A stretch of DNA of 64,000 nt from assembly GCA_037179385.1 (NCBI GenBank), contig CM074193.1, positions 42,440,846 to 42,504,845 on the forward strand. The letters run 5' to 3'. A program made the position numbers and the translations under genes. A model generated the notes under the pieces. It was not told the DNA's origin, searched no databases, and saw only the letters and a list, made by a program, of their open reading frames with translations. Below, piece by piece: positions 33,441-46,260 of this stretch. Positions within the stretch are counted from its first letter, which is position 1. Each line of letters begins with the position of its first letter. This stretch comes from Holothuria scabra (Eukaryota > Echinodermata > Holothuroidea > Aspidochirotida > Holothuriidae).

Positions 33441-36400
33441 AAACCGGAAAACCAAGCAATAGCTTTCTTATGACGTGTCATATTTCTAAATGACATTCCT
33501 CCTCTAAAGCCCCCCTCCCCCGACGATTGTTTAGAATGGAGACAAAAACTCGACTTTGCCACTTGTTCTCAACCGAAATATCGCTACCCCCTGCACTAGT
33601 AGTAAAATTTCTGATCTTCTGCCCTTCTTTCATTTTTTTAATTGATTTAAGCATTTCATCGGGAAATGCCAGCTCAAAATTACCACTGCATGGATTCCGC
33701 TTACAGGCATGGAGAATATCATTTTTGGTTGTTAAGGGGTTATGATTTTTCAGAATTTTCAGTACTATCCACGTCAACCGATAGGGGCGCTCGACATAGA
33801 TAGTTTGTAGAGGAGGATTGAGATGTATCACAAGAGGGGACATTGCCCCTCCCTCCGATTTTGTCCTTGCCTCCCCCACTTGCCCCCATTTCGTCAGTTA
33901 GGAGTTGGGTTAACCGAAAAAATAAATAATACACCCCTCCAGAGAATAAATTTTCATCCAGAGATAAGGTAAACCTCAGAGCTTCCGGGGGTTTCGTCCC
34001 ATGAACCACACCTACAGGAAAGAAAGCTTTGGGCTAGGTTTCGCACTGCGCCCGAAAATTTTTTGGGCCACACAACATCATCCTTTGCTCTAAGTTTGCC
34101 CTTCCCCAACCACAAGTTTGGACATTCTAGCGTGCCACTGCTTACAAGCTGGAGTGCTCTCGCCGGTGGTCTGAGTGGTGGCTATTTTTCAAAGTTTTCC
34201 ATTCGTTCCCCGCCGTCCGATGCTGGTGCTATGCTTAGATAGTCTTTCGCGAATACTCACAAAATTTGAAAAATAACGACTGCTTGGATTCGACTTACAA
34301 GCTTAGGTTTGCCAGATACAGCTGTCTGGGTGTCGATATTTTTCATTTTTTTTGCACGCCCCACACCAACTCATGGTGGCTGTTATGACTAGAAAATATG
34401 ACTCGGATCGAGACACGGTACGTTGACACAGATAGGCTGTGATAGAGAGTCTATAAAAAAGAGTCTATAATAAAGGACTTTATTTACAACACCACACCAC
34501 ATTCCACCCCAAAAATAATATCAAATGATGAAAGGCCTTGGAATGACTGTTGTAGGTGCTAGTTGAGATGCCTGGTTATTCTTCAGTTCTCATGCATTGT
34601 TGTTTTCATTTATATGCCACATGATAGCTTCAGATGCAGGCAAGGTGAAACGGCCACATTGGCCGCCATGTGTTATTAATATTCTTCAAAATGCGTCATA
34701 TAGTACAATTATGTTTCCCAGGATAAGTCCTCTTCCAAATGTGACAGTTTTCCGACAGTTTTGGCAATTTATCAAAAAGTGTTCCCCCTCAGCTTTATCT
34801 CCAGTTTATACAACAGGTTGGCTGATTTTTCAATACATGTTCTCTGAAGTAGATGGATCAACAAAAAGAGGTATTGGTACGATAAATCAATACTCCATAT
34901 AAGTGGGACGGGTCCAAGGAAAGAGAATCATTGATGGTGTCAGGGTGCATGGGCAGTCATACCATTCTGCAAATTAGATTATTAGTGTTGTGTCTCCACT
35001 CATCTCCCAAATTAAATACACCTTTCCTGAAACTTCAATTTTTACCCAGAGATGTGCTAAAATCTAAGCTTTCAACAGGTCCGTAGCCAGACAAAAAGGG
35101 GCCAAAATCTTTAGCGATATAGTGTTCTAATGTATTAAGTCACCGGCAAACTTCAAAGTCCCATTTTTCACGGGGTTATGTGCATGTCTTCGAAGGCCTT
35201 TGCGCCCTGGAATACACCAGAGACCTGAGATGGATCCTGTACCTCACCCCCAGAGCTCGCCTTTTTCACTCAGTTTCGGAGAGGAAATTTTGATTTTCCA
35301 ACATTCTCTTTTGCCTCCCTGTTTTGAAATCCTTGTGTCACCACTGAGGATAGTGGGCAGCATATTCAAAATACAATGGTCATGTCTGGAATCTAAACTC
35401 AGTTATGAAGGATGAGGATGCAGCAGCAACCGTTGACCACTTTCAGCTTGGTTTGTCGTTAGAAGAATTAACAAATTTCACTGCGTGACAGGGGGTCACG
35501 TAATGTCTACTAAAGCTCTTGGCACCTAGTTCCCTGATGCCTAACGATATACAAAATTTATAAGTTTTCATATTTTAATTGTAAAAAATAAACCCCTAAT
35601 TTTACAAAACTGGATAAAGGAGTTGCTTTGACCACTTTTTCTCTGGAATATAATTCCCAAAATTAATAATTCTCGTATTGAATGTGCTGACCTGTTTAGT
35701 GTCTTCCATGAATGTAATGAGAGAGCAGTTTAAATCACCGTGTGTGACAATACTGTTCCCCAAAATTGGAAATATTCGTCAAAACATTCAATTCTTTACA
35801 GCTAAGCCTGTACAACACAATGTAACATTTGGCTATTGAATGCCTTTATTAATATCAGATCACAATATTGAGCTTCAAGGTGAAATATGTCTTGATTTTG
35901 CAAAACAAAGGACCATGTTCAGTCAACTACTGCAATAAAACACTTCCGCAGAATCACAGAATCACACCTAGCAATGTCCTCATCAATTTATCCAACCAGG
36001 CTGACCTATAACAACATTATCAAAGCCAGTCTAGGCAGTTTTAAACGTCAGTTCATGACAAGCAAACATCGCTACACATGCGAGTCTTTTGGCAACACTG
36101 ACCTTTTACAGCTTCACTACAAATACTCAATATATGATGCAGGTTGCACCAAACACGGCCCTTGCAAATGGAAACCCCCAAAACACATTAATATTTTTAA
36201 CGAATGTATCACTCAGCTTTGGTTCTGTATCTGTGAGTTCTGAAAAAAGAGCGAAAGTTAAGAATATAATTCAAATGAATAATTGCACCACTTCTTTCTT
36301 TTGCCCTTCAACAAATACTAACAAGAGGCCCAGAGTGTTTTGAATAAAGCTGAGCAATTTACATGGCAAAGAGTCCAAGTAAATGGAGCATATTGAAACC

Positions 36401-37240
36401 GTACAACATTAAGAAGGAGCGTAAGGATTATCTGAAAGTATAATCAACTTATGTCACCTTCTGAAACGTACTTATTATGCTAAAAACTTTACTTTTACAA
36501 CTGCAAGGTTGCTCATGACAGCAGTGGCAATTTTCAGTTCAATTCTAAAGCCACCCACAGCCTGGAAATTGATACCAACGCCCAAAAGTAGTCAAGAAAG
36601 TAATGGAAGGTTTGTTGCTAAGAATCTGACTCCTGGACCATCATTGCCAAACATTTACCTTCAAAATGGATTAATTCAACGTTACAGTGAGGAACTAAAG
36701 CCTGGTCATTTTCTCATGGCTAATACTACCAAACTGAAGCCATGAAGTGATAAGACTTCGCCCCAGCTGCAGCATACACCGTCACAATTATTAGAAGTAT
36801 TTACAATATATGAAAAAGATCTATAAAAGAGAGTCCTTGGTAAATCTTTCTGGTGACCCAAAGTCAGGTTGTTAGGTTGGCTGTGCATTGATACTGCCTT
36901 CGGAGTATGCACACCCAAGGGCTAAAGATAGGCCTATGGGGGAGTTTACACTAGTATAATACAATACTATACAGACACAGCCTGCTAACAATCTAAGTTC
37001 AAATGCTAACTGAATTATTCGCCCTTACATCAAGAAACTGGATTTATGGTATGAGACCAGATTTGGTCTATACGCTTAGGTCTAAGCCAACCTGCAATGT
37101 GACCTGTCCCAAACCCCTGCTAGTTACAACGATTGACTTTGTCAAAGTTATGAAACAGCCTTCCACTTAAGATTCGTAATTCTTCAGCAGTTAGCTGTTT
37201 AGAATCAAGACTAAAAATACCTAACAAACACACGTATAGA
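33441..37240. other. No confident gene
   Basis: Several open frames of 70-130 codons (for example 33879-33478 minus, 34597-34902 plus, 35974-36243 plus, 36509-36745 plus) lack recognisable motifs. G/C-tract fragments at 33500-33530 and 33835-33890 resemble the hAT-type ends elsewhere in the window. Confidence 0.35.
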
Positions 37241-38841
37241 CTAGTTGCGGTGCCGGCAATGCAACTCATGGTTATTGCTTTTCTTTTGGTATTGAATGAT
37301 TAATAAGGTTTAACTTATATTATATAGTTTTAGGAGATATGTTTTATCCCGTTTTGTGTTGTGGGAGGTTAGGATATGTAGATTTCGATGAAGTTATATT
37401 TTGCTTATCAAAACGTAAATTTAAGCTGACGACGTCATTGGTTATCGATAGGGGGCACCCACCCTGGCGGGTTCCCCTAGACCAGTTACGGTGCTTTCGC
37501 TTTTACTGTCTTGTTTTGTTTTGGTCCTTTGGTATTGAATGATTATAAGGGCCAATTTATATTAAGCAGGGAGTTGCAACTTAATTACAGATGTTGGATA
37601 CTAAGTTTTTGGTTATGGGTGTTTCAAATGCAATGCATTGTTATTTGTAATTTATAACTATTTAATCATTACCAATCATCTTTAAGAAAACTGGAAGGGG
37701 AAGGGAGACTGTTATGATCACGCCTACCAAAGCAACTCACACGATATTATACAGTAGCCTAGGGGCTAGCGTGGCAAGATGAAATGCATAAACTTTTAAT
37801 AGGCCATCGTGGAAAAAGTTTTTCAACTAATAGAAGTAGTAAGCATAGGCGTCCACAGAAAAAATTAGGAGGGTAGGGACAAAACAATTTTAGAGGGAAA
37901 AGCCACCATCGAGTGCCATAAATTTTGGCATAAAATGTTCCCTACAGATCGTTATAAATGGCACCAATTTTCATCACAATTTACTACCAAAACATAAGGC
38001 AGAGAAAGAAGTGTTACAAGTTTAACTCGTTTCAAATGTACAGATATATTCTTTTTTATTGAAAGACCAAAATATATTGTTTTAATCGATTCTCAAGGTC
38101 TCCAGTTCATGACCTCTTCTTTATAATTCTTCCCATCCAAACGACTGTGCCACAGAAAGTTAACACAATAACTTATCAATTCAGTTAAGTATTTCGACCT
38201 GGCTTAAGTTACAAATAAAGGTTTAGGTAAGAGTTAGGGTTGATGTCAAGGTTTAACTAAAGATCGGTTAGAGTTGAGTTATTACAGGATTACAATTAAG
38301 CCTAACCGGATATTCTGAACCAAATCTTAAATCCCAAGTCATATTCTTCCCCCAACGTTATCCTCCAACAGCCTTAGGGCTCCTGGTGGGGTCCAGGGGT
38401 AAAGCCCCGGTGGGGTAAAGGGGCGGAGCCCTGGAAGCTCGTGGATATTTATGTCTCAGAGGCCCCATTAAGGAAGACTGTTTAAAAAAGCAAATTCAGA
38501 GGTAATGTTCTTGGGTATATTTATATATTTAGGGAGGAGACCACATCATAAGATGTAGAAGTGTTAGCGTAAACACATAGCCCAGTTCAAGGACATAGTT
38601 ACGGTATGGTTTTAACATGTTCATGCATATCTCGCTTCATAGTTGTATTTGATAAGAGCAATCGATTTTTTATTACGCATGGCGGTGATATGTTTGAAAT
38701 ATTGGGGAAAGGTCTGCACGAACGAAGGTTTTGCATAATCAGTCAGGGACTGCTTTGGGTCTTCTGTTGGGGACCAGAGGCGAAGCCCATGGAAACCAAG
38801 TGATTTGGTGCTTTTTAGAGGCCATGGATAGCCTATCTCTT
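37241..38841. other. No gene; repeated TTTGGTATTGAATGATTA blocks
   Basis: GTTGCGGTGC at 37244 and GTTACGGTGC at 37485 each precede a TTTTCTTTTGGT...ATTGAATGATTA block about 240 bp apart, so this is a local duplication. The 12-mer TAGTTGCGGTGC recurs at the hairpin at 42289. A GGGGTCCAGGGGTAAAGCCCC palindromic tract is at 38390-38440. Confidence 0.4.
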
Positions 38842-40173
38842 GCCCAAAATGTCTTGTTTTTAAAATTAATATTCAAAATTTTGGGGGGCCAAATGACGGT
38901 TTGGTCTTCTTTTTTTACATGAGGAGGCGAACACCCCCCCTCTCCGAAATTTGCCTCACTGTAAAGCAATCATCAAAATGATTGCCTCATCATTTTTTTT
39001 TTTAATTTATGTTAAATGTGACGTAAACACTAACTTTGGACCGTTTGCAGAGGGTTTAGATTGTTGGCTTAAACTTATTTATAAGCTAGTTATTCTCTGA
39101 TTTGTTATAGTTATGTCAGGGAACTGTGGTGTTATCAGGAAAACGTTTATTCATCATAAGTCCGTTTTTTCCTTGAAAGTGATTTGTTAGGTTATTGCAG
39201 ATGGGTTGTTGGAATGATAAAATTTGTCTTCTACGGAGTTTTAAACTCGACGGTGCAGTCTTATTCATAGACCTGTCTTACTTATCGCTTTTATATATTT
39301 TAGGTTATCGTTTGATCAGTTGCGAGTCGTGGCCATACATAAACTTGCTACATAATTATTTTTATTAGAAAAAGAAGTGCATGGGAATTATTAAAACAAT
39401 TTTTAAATAGTACAATGACAACAGTTTTCTTCGGTTATAGTAAGAAGTCACCGTCAAATGGGCGACAAGAAGTTCTTGATATAGAGTGTAGTAAGAACCG
39501 TGTCTATGCCCAAAATGTCTTGTTTTTAAAATTAATATTCAAAATTTTGGGGGGCCAAATGACGGTTTGGTCTTCTTTTTTTACATGAGGAGGCGAACAC
39601 CCCCCCTCTCCGAAATTTGCCTCACTGTAAAGCAATCATCAAAATGATTGCCTCATCATTTTTTTTTTTAATTTATGTTAAATGTGACGTAAACACTAAC
39701 TTTGGACCGTTTGCAGAGGGTTTAGATTGTTGGCTTAAACTTATTTATAAGCTAGTTATTCTCTGATTTGTTATAGTTATGTCAGGGAACTGTGGTGTTA
39801 TCAGGAAAACGTTTATTCATCATAAGTCCGTTTTTTCCTTGAAAGTGATTTGTTAGGTTATTGCAGATGGGTTGTTGGAATGATAAAATTTGTCTTCTAC
39901 GGAGTTTTAAACTCGACGGTGCAGTCTTATTCATAGACCTGTCTTACTTATCGCTTTTATATATTTTAGGTTATCGTTTGATCAGTTGCGAGTCGTGGCC
40001 ATACATAAACTTGCTACATAATTATTTTTATTAGAAAAAGAAGTGCATGGGAATTATTAAAACAATTTTTAAATAGTACAATGACAACAGTTTTCTTCGG
40101 TTATAGTAAGAAGTCACCGTCAAATGGGCGACAAGAAGTTCTTGATATAGAGTGTAGTAAGAACCGTGTCTAT
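38842..40173. repeat. Perfect 666-bp tandem duplication
   Basis: Positions 38842-39507 and 39508-40173 appear identical base for base, including a run of 11 T and a run of C. No coding sequence is recognised in the unit. It is a very recent duplication, an allelic copy-number variant, or an assembly artefact. Confidence 0.92.
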
Positions 40174-42288
40174 TTAATAATGACATCGATATTTTGGTAT
40201 TCAGGTTTAATGATAGGACGTATAGATGTTGCAATTTATCTTTTATGATTTATAATTAGGTGATTCGGTTCTCTGATTTGTGCAGGACAACATCGTTCAA
40301 GTTACTATACATCACTGAACTAAAAAATTACTGGAGAAGGGATAGTAGTGACGTATGTGTACGGAATTAATTTAAATTGCGGAATCTGTGGCAAAGGCTA
40401 TAGTGAAATTTAAACATTATATTAACCTTTTTGTTGAGAGAATGTAACGCTGACAAAAGAAATTTTACTTTTGCTGTTTTATAATTTTTTTTACTTTATT
40501 TCACCATTTGTAAAGATAATGATAAATCTGAGATATCGGCATTTCTTTCGATTCTAGTTAACTCGTCATTATATGACATTACTTACAACAATTCTTAGTT
40601 TCTCCGACATTTTGAGTGATTTTGTTCATAGACAAGGCAAGTTTTTTTTTTATTAAAGAACTTAAATTTTCCCTTAAACAACCCAACTTTCTTATATTTG
40701 TCTTTATAAAATCGAAATTTTTTCAGGCTCTTTTCAATAAAACTGAGATTTTCAATTTTTTACGTAAAGCAGGCAAAAGAAATTTATGAAACGTTGGAAA
40801 ATGTTTCCTTTGCAATTCATTGCCTTGGTCGGGGCTTTGAGTTATTGTCCCCCCTCACCTCTGTCGGAGAGTGTGGCCTTTTTGTGAGGCAAATCCTGGC
40901 GTGTTCTCTGTGACTGGTCTATGGATGGTTCATTAATGTACGAACAGGGGGGGGGAGAAATAAAGTTTAGAGATGTAAGAGTAATTGTCTTATAGTTTTG
41001 TGTAAGCGGAGCGTCACTATTAGTCGGTGCGGAACATACAGAACTTTTTAAAAACCAGTTATCTTTAGAAACTCCTTACGTTCAACACCGGAAAATTCTT
41101 CACTTTGTTCGTTGACACGATCCCTCTTCAACCAATGCTCTATACCGCTACTGCCATGTACAGACTCATTATCGTCCATTTCCAACACACACACACATTT
41201 CCGCACTTTTCTTACACAAATCGGCCTACCCTCAACTGCTCAACTGAAACACATTTTCCAATTTCATTGGGCGACAAATCTAATTCACCAGTTTCCACAA
41301 AAAAAAAACATGTTTGAATCTATCTACAAGTTTCCTAAACGTTTTTTTTTTTTTTTCTGTCCAACAGCTATCAACAACGAAAAAATAAAATGTACATGCA
41401 GAGCTTTCGGAACATATAAATATTACAACACTATCGTCATGTTCCCTACTTCCACCATCATTGCACCTCCGACTTTTTTTCATATTCACTAGAACTTCTT
41501 TTGCTTCCTACTCTGATATCATCATTTCTTTCCCCTTCACAACTTTTATCTTGAAATTGACCCCCATACTTTCTTTTTCTTGGCTGCCAACCCTTCCTTT
41601 CTAACTTAGAAGTCTTTCTTGGGCATTATAATATTCTCCAGATTATTTCAAAATTTAAAATAACAAAAATAACATAACCAGACAACTTCATATAACACAC
41701 TATCACTACTCAACAAATATCAACACTCGCCAACTCATAAAAATGAAATTTACCTACCAATAACAATGTTTCCCTCCAACAAAAACTTAATCATGAAAAT
41801 TCTCGTCAATGTAAAAAATTATCGTCCACACAGCTCTTTGAAATCACAAGTACAGTGTACAAAACTCTAAACCACAACCCCATCCATACCCTTCACTTCA
41901 AAAGAATAAATCCCTACAAATATATCCTCATATAAATACACAAAATTCACTAAACACCAATCTGTAATAAATATTATACGATGAATTAAAACAAAAACTG
42001 GTGCTCTGTAAAATTAAATAACAAACTTTTCACCACAGTACATACGGACCTGGCTTTTCCGCAAGATTGTTACTAAAAATAGACGGCGTTCGTAAATTTT
42101 ACATGAAAAAAATACCCCATTAGACACTCTGACAAAAGTCATATTTCCACCAAAAATTAATAACCCGAAAGAGAACAACCATCCCTTCGAGTTACACTAA
42201 GCCATATTTTGATACCACAAAGCATCTACAAGAAGATAGAAATAAAGAGCCGGAAAAGTCAGAAACTAACATCTCACGAACGACTACA
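40174..42288. other. No gene seen
   Basis: AT-rich. The plus frames at 41105-41492 and the minus frame at 41489-41280 have no recognisable product. A G homopolymer is at 40947-40955 and a T run at 41342-41356. Confidence 0.45.
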
Positions 42289-42321
42289 TTAGTTGCGGTG
42301 CTGAGGCAGCACCGCAACTAA
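42289..42321. repeat. Perfect 15-bp-stem hairpin
   Basis: TTAGTTGCGGTGCTG, a 3-nt loop AGG, then the exact inverse. The outer 12 bp also occur at 37242, so this may be the right end of a larger TA-flanked element or a solo palindrome. Confidence 0.8.
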
Positions 42322-42841
42322 AAAGCAGGTCTCTTTCAATCTTCAGCGCATAACCGTTGTGTAAAACATTTTGTGCGTGAGAGAGCGCTGTATGATCATT
42401 GCCAATGTTTGTATTTATGAGTGCATGTATGTATGAAATATGTTAAATTTTGGGCAATTTTGAGCTGATGAAACTAATGGGGATCAATTAAAATAGGTTT
42501 ACTTAGGGCCTTGTGGGGTTTCTGTTTCATGTACCGAATTCGAAGACGTGATCATTTATCAACTTTTTGATCCAAGAAACTGTGATCTCAAATAACGGCC
42601 AATCAAGGTATCGAAGACCTGGATGATTAAGTATTAATGGTACAGTCACTTGAATTGTATGAAAGCTTTAAAAAGTATATGTGTGTTTAGTCTTTTGTCG
42701 TGGGAATGCTTTTTTAAATAGGCGTGCAAAAGTAGTTGAAGTGTAAATAAATGAGATCGTGTGAGTGGTGAATTATCCCTAATTCCTTATCCTTACTGCA
42801 TTAGGTTTTACAGTAAATAAATTTGTTTGCTTGTATTTCAG

Positions 42842-42892
42842 ACGCCGATCAGATATATCACCAGGATCGACAACCCAGCCCTCTGCAACAGG
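42842..42892 (+). CDS. Probable Nek kinase exon (activation segment)
   Basis: The acceptor TGTATTTCAG ends at 42841 and the donor GTATGT starts at 42893. The incoming base completes the AG left by the 30038 exon (Arg). The frame then reads RRSDISPGSTTQPSAT and ends with GG of a split codon that can only be glycine. That is what is needed before the conserved TPYYxSPE of Nek kinases, which must lie in the next exon and is not in this window. The segment is longer and more basic/serine-rich than usual Nek activation loops, so the exon is likely but not certain. Confidence 0.6.
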
Positions 42893-42954
42893 GTATGTAT
42901 GTTGTAAGAATTGGGCAATTGCCCAATTTCACAAGGACCATAACTTCAAGACCG

Positions 42955-43150
42955 TTTTAAAAGGGCCGTATGCACATAACATCTAAAGTGTATTTTTTGG
43001 GTATTTCCTTAAGAATTTCCTTAAGTGATCATCCTTAACCTAGGTGGTATACAGAAAGCATCTTAAGATGAGAATTTTCCCAAATATTCCCTTAACTTTA
43101 AGGTGCCTCATCGGATCTCTTAAGCGGAAAATTTGTCCTTAAGTGACTGA
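42955..43150 (+). mobile_element. GGGCCGTATGCAC / CTTAAG-type MITE fragment
   Basis: AAAGGGCCGTATGCACATAAC is followed by many CTTAAG/CCTTAA words. A related sequence in the opposite orientation ends at 48966 (GTGCATACGGGCCC). Confidence 0.5.
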
Positions 43151-45133
43151 GTGTATAACACATTATTCATTAGTAGCGTAGACGTAGTCAAAGCTGCACT
43201 GCAACAATATTTCTCTATGGTTCACATTATCGCTCTTTACCGTGAAGTGGAAAGGGCCGGCAGAACAAGAATATACCCCGGGACCGTGGAAACCCTTTGC
43301 ATTTTGTTGTTTTAAGATCATGGGATTTACTAGCAAAAGACTGTTCATTAATGTGAGGCTTTAATGTCATTTGTGCTTCTTCAAGTTTTTTTGCCGTTGA
43401 AAATGTGACAACTTTACCTGCTCATATCTTGAGAACCGCCCATCGGATTTCGGATTCGGATTGCCTCTTTGTCTGTCAGTGTATGAACAATGCTAGGCTG
43501 AAGTAATTGATATCTCAACCCTTCAAATAAAAACTGATAGGCCTATTAGCAATTGTAGTCTACAAATGTGAAGAATAAAAAATCGACATTTCACTCGGTT
43601 TTCCGCAGTTCCTTTTTGTTATCGATGTCCTTTTTGGTTTCCCGAAAGGGAAAACTATGGAGCCGCTCTTCTTCACCAGGCAAAACCTTGAGAGGGACCG
43701 CGGATTGCAAAGTCGATATTGACTATCACAAGTCATCCTATGAGCAACGTCGATTACTTATACCGCATGCTTTTACAATATTGTTCGACACAGTGTTTCT
43801 ACAAAACAAAAGTCAAAGACTTTTTCTTACTTAAAATTTTTGGGGTCATCAAGTGTTTAATAATTTAAAAATTCGTAAATAACTGTGAAGTTTACTGCAT
43901 TCTTGGGGTAACTCCTCTAAGCCTTCGATTACAAGCCACACTCATTGTTGTCTTAGATCAGACTAAAACGATGTACACATATATAGTTACTAATGATATA
44001 GCAATGCGCAACCCATCCGTTTTGTATTCCGTATTTTACATGTCTGTAACGCACTACGACTACAAGCAAGTCGAAATGCTTCTCATCTGGCGACAATCGC
44101 AATGGTAAACTGTGTAAACTTTCTCCAGAGACAGTTTACTCAATGAGGATTTACAGTACATTCTGTGTACAAAACAAGAGACCAGTCGATTCTTTGCGAT
44201 AGACGAGTTGTAGGGTATTGTGAGGGTGCCAGTGTCGTGGAGTATCGTGTGCCTGTGTAAGGCTGTGTTTGCAGTTTGTGGATTTAAAATCGTTTATTCT
44301 GTTTCAGAGATGTTTCCAAACTTTATTTTTGCTTGTGTAATTTATGTTGCTGCTGCTTAGCGGCGATTGAATTAGTGGAGATTCCGTAGTATCTGGTCTT
44401 ATTTGTAAGAAGACTTCAAACCAACTTAGTTTTTAGCCTGTGATAACCATTGATTAAAGGTAAGGAGCAGTCCCCCAAAAACTCAACACACAATTTTCAT
44501 CTTATTTCCCTTCAAAGTATTTTTCATTACATTTTATGACTTTACCATTGCATATTCAATGTAAACCAATCAGTTATTTCTGGAAATTTCACATTTGAAG
44601 AGAAAAAACATTGTCACATGACTCCCAGCAGCCAATCATGAAACTGGACAGTCTACTACACTTCTTCAATTAGGGATGACTGTTCCTGCCCTTTAACCAT
44701 TGATTAACCATTGGTACAGGTAGCTTGATGTTGGTTGTAGAGAACGGCCACAGTTAGTTTGAGTTTGGTTCGTATAGGTTAAGGTCAGGTTAGATGAGGT
44801 TTTTATGGCTTAAGTTTGTTGGTTGAATCAGGCTGCCCAAGGCTATATTTCAGTTGTGGCTCACTGACATGTTTCCCGGCTTATGCTGAACACCAAGCAG
44901 TTTTCCGGCTTATGCTGAGCACCACGCACAATGGCTGACCTCGGCCACTTGCTACTTGACGATGAGGGAGTTGTCTAGACTCCAATTCATAGGCTTTCTT
45001 TTGGTAGGTCTATATTCTCAGTAGGACTATGCTAATTACTTGTACTTAGTAAAGTAACTAAAAGAGTGCCTTTGCAAGAATCTTGGTAGGTGCCGTTCAG
45101 AATCGGTTTGATATTTTTATATACCTCCGGTAA
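43151..45133. other. No gene seen
   Basis: A short tandem duplication of a (C)CCGGCTTATGCTGA(A/G)CACCA unit is at 44876-44928. The 88-codon plus frame at 43568-43834 is unrecognised. Confidence 0.45.
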
Positions 45134-45262
45134 AATGCGGTTACAGCCCTATACTCTACACCCCATATTCCGACGCCCTTATGTTCCGACATTTGATCGT
45201 AGATGAGCACATGGGTGTCGGAACATATAAGGCTGTCGGAATATAGGGCAGTCACCGTATTA
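45134..45262. mobile_element. Palindromic MITE
   Basis: AATGCGGTTACAGCCCTAT at the left pairs with ATAGGGCAGTCACCGTATT at the right. The stem continues inward through CATATTCCGAC and TTATGTTCCGAC, leaving a loop around TTTGATCGTAGATGAGC. Almost the whole 129 bp folds into one imperfect hairpin. Confidence 0.75.
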
Positions 45263-45777
45263 TGCTATATAGTCAGAGTGAGAAGAAGGCAAAACCCGGG
45301 AAAATTTTCAGGGGGACAAAGTGTGTGGGCTACAAGTATTAAGTCAATGAAAATAATCAAATTAGCTGGGGAAAATCATGGGGGCTTAGCCCTCTTTGGC
45401 GCCCCCTTGCATGACTACGGATCTGTTAACATACATGTTATTTACCATATTGGTGAGAACTCTTTGTACTGACTTTCTAAGAGAATTTGCTAGAATAATA
45501 TTCTCAGTTACTGCCACAGGTGAATACCATAGCCTATTCATTACATACTGGAATGGTTTCGTAGAGAAATTAAACACTCTTCGGCAGTTTATCTTAAGTT
45601 GTCAAGTGTCGTTGAGATAACCCTTAAGGAGAATTTCTTCATTGCATTACTTTTCGTGTGGATGTTTAAATTGCCAAGCTATCCAATATTGAACCTGGTA
45701 ATGCCCCACTCAGATGCATTGACATTTTGGTCATAACTCGCTGTGCACTATCATTCCTCAAGGACCAAAGGTGATCT

Positions 45778-46260
45778 CTAACAGTATCCTTTCGGGAAAC
45801 GTACATAACTGTGGTTTTGATTCAAGTTGGCACCTGAGAGGAGGTTGTCCCACTTCTTTTTAATGTTTGCAATGTCTCTCTTAATATCAGGATTGTGCTG
45901 GTTTACAGCATTCATCACTTTGGCCAATGCATCTGCTTTATTTTGTGCTGTTATCTTTGAAGAAAATCGTCCTCTGAGGATGTGTTTCTGCTTCAAAAAT
46001 TCCTCAAAAAGCACCTCTTTTTCCTCACATCTCCAATTAGGGCCTCTTTTTTGGTCAATGAACACGCTAAATGAAGCTTGAGACGTAAGAGAAATCCCAC
46101 AGAATTGAGGATTATCCCATTGTTTGAGAAAATTCTTAGTTAAAGCGCAGAAGTATTCCCCCCAAAAGAATATGCTGCCACCACTAAAAAGTTTTTGGAG
46201 CTCCTCCCCATTTTGGTTGAGGAAACCCACTTGGTAAACTGAGCTCACTACACAGATCAC
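45778..46260 (-). CDS. Myb/SANT-like DNA-binding protein fragment
   Basis: This is an intact 160-codon open frame. Residues about 70-145 (plus positions 46050-45820) fit a Myb/SANT-like DNA-binding domain as found in NAIF1-type proteins and in the accessory protein of Harbinger transposons: NWRCEEKEVLFEEFLKQK, then GRFSSKITAQNKADALAKV, then DIKRDIANIKKKWDNL. The spaced Trp near the start and the KKKW of the third helix are the key residues. The first ~65 residues look unrelated and may be untranslated or intronic, so the true start is unclear. No DDE nuclease frame is nearby. It may be a Harbinger-derived relic or a small host gene. Confidence 0.6.
   Translation of the reverse strand: MICVVSSVYQVGFLNQNGEELQKLFSGGSIFFWGEYFCALTKNFLKQWDNPQFCGISLTSQASFSVFIDQKRGPNWRCEEKEVLFEEFLKQKHILRGRFSSKITAQNKADALAKVMNAVNQHNPDIKRDIANIKKKWDNLLSGANLNQNHSYVRFPKGYC

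Larger units (their letters stand above)
30106..42841 (+). other. Nek intron, about 12.7 kb
   Basis: This intron runs from the donor GTACGT to the acceptor TGTATTTCAG ending at 42841, provided that the third exon is right. It holds repeats and the 666-bp tandem duplication. Confidence 0.6.

Noticed and set aside
33478..33879. 133-codon minus-strand frame
   Set aside because: Crosses G/C-tract repeat fragments and has no recognisable motif.
35974..36343. Possible fibronectin type III fragment (NTQYMMQVAP...)
   Set aside because: Only a loose resemblance over one strand, no Trp/Tyr framework, no splice context, and an overlapping frame of equal quality.
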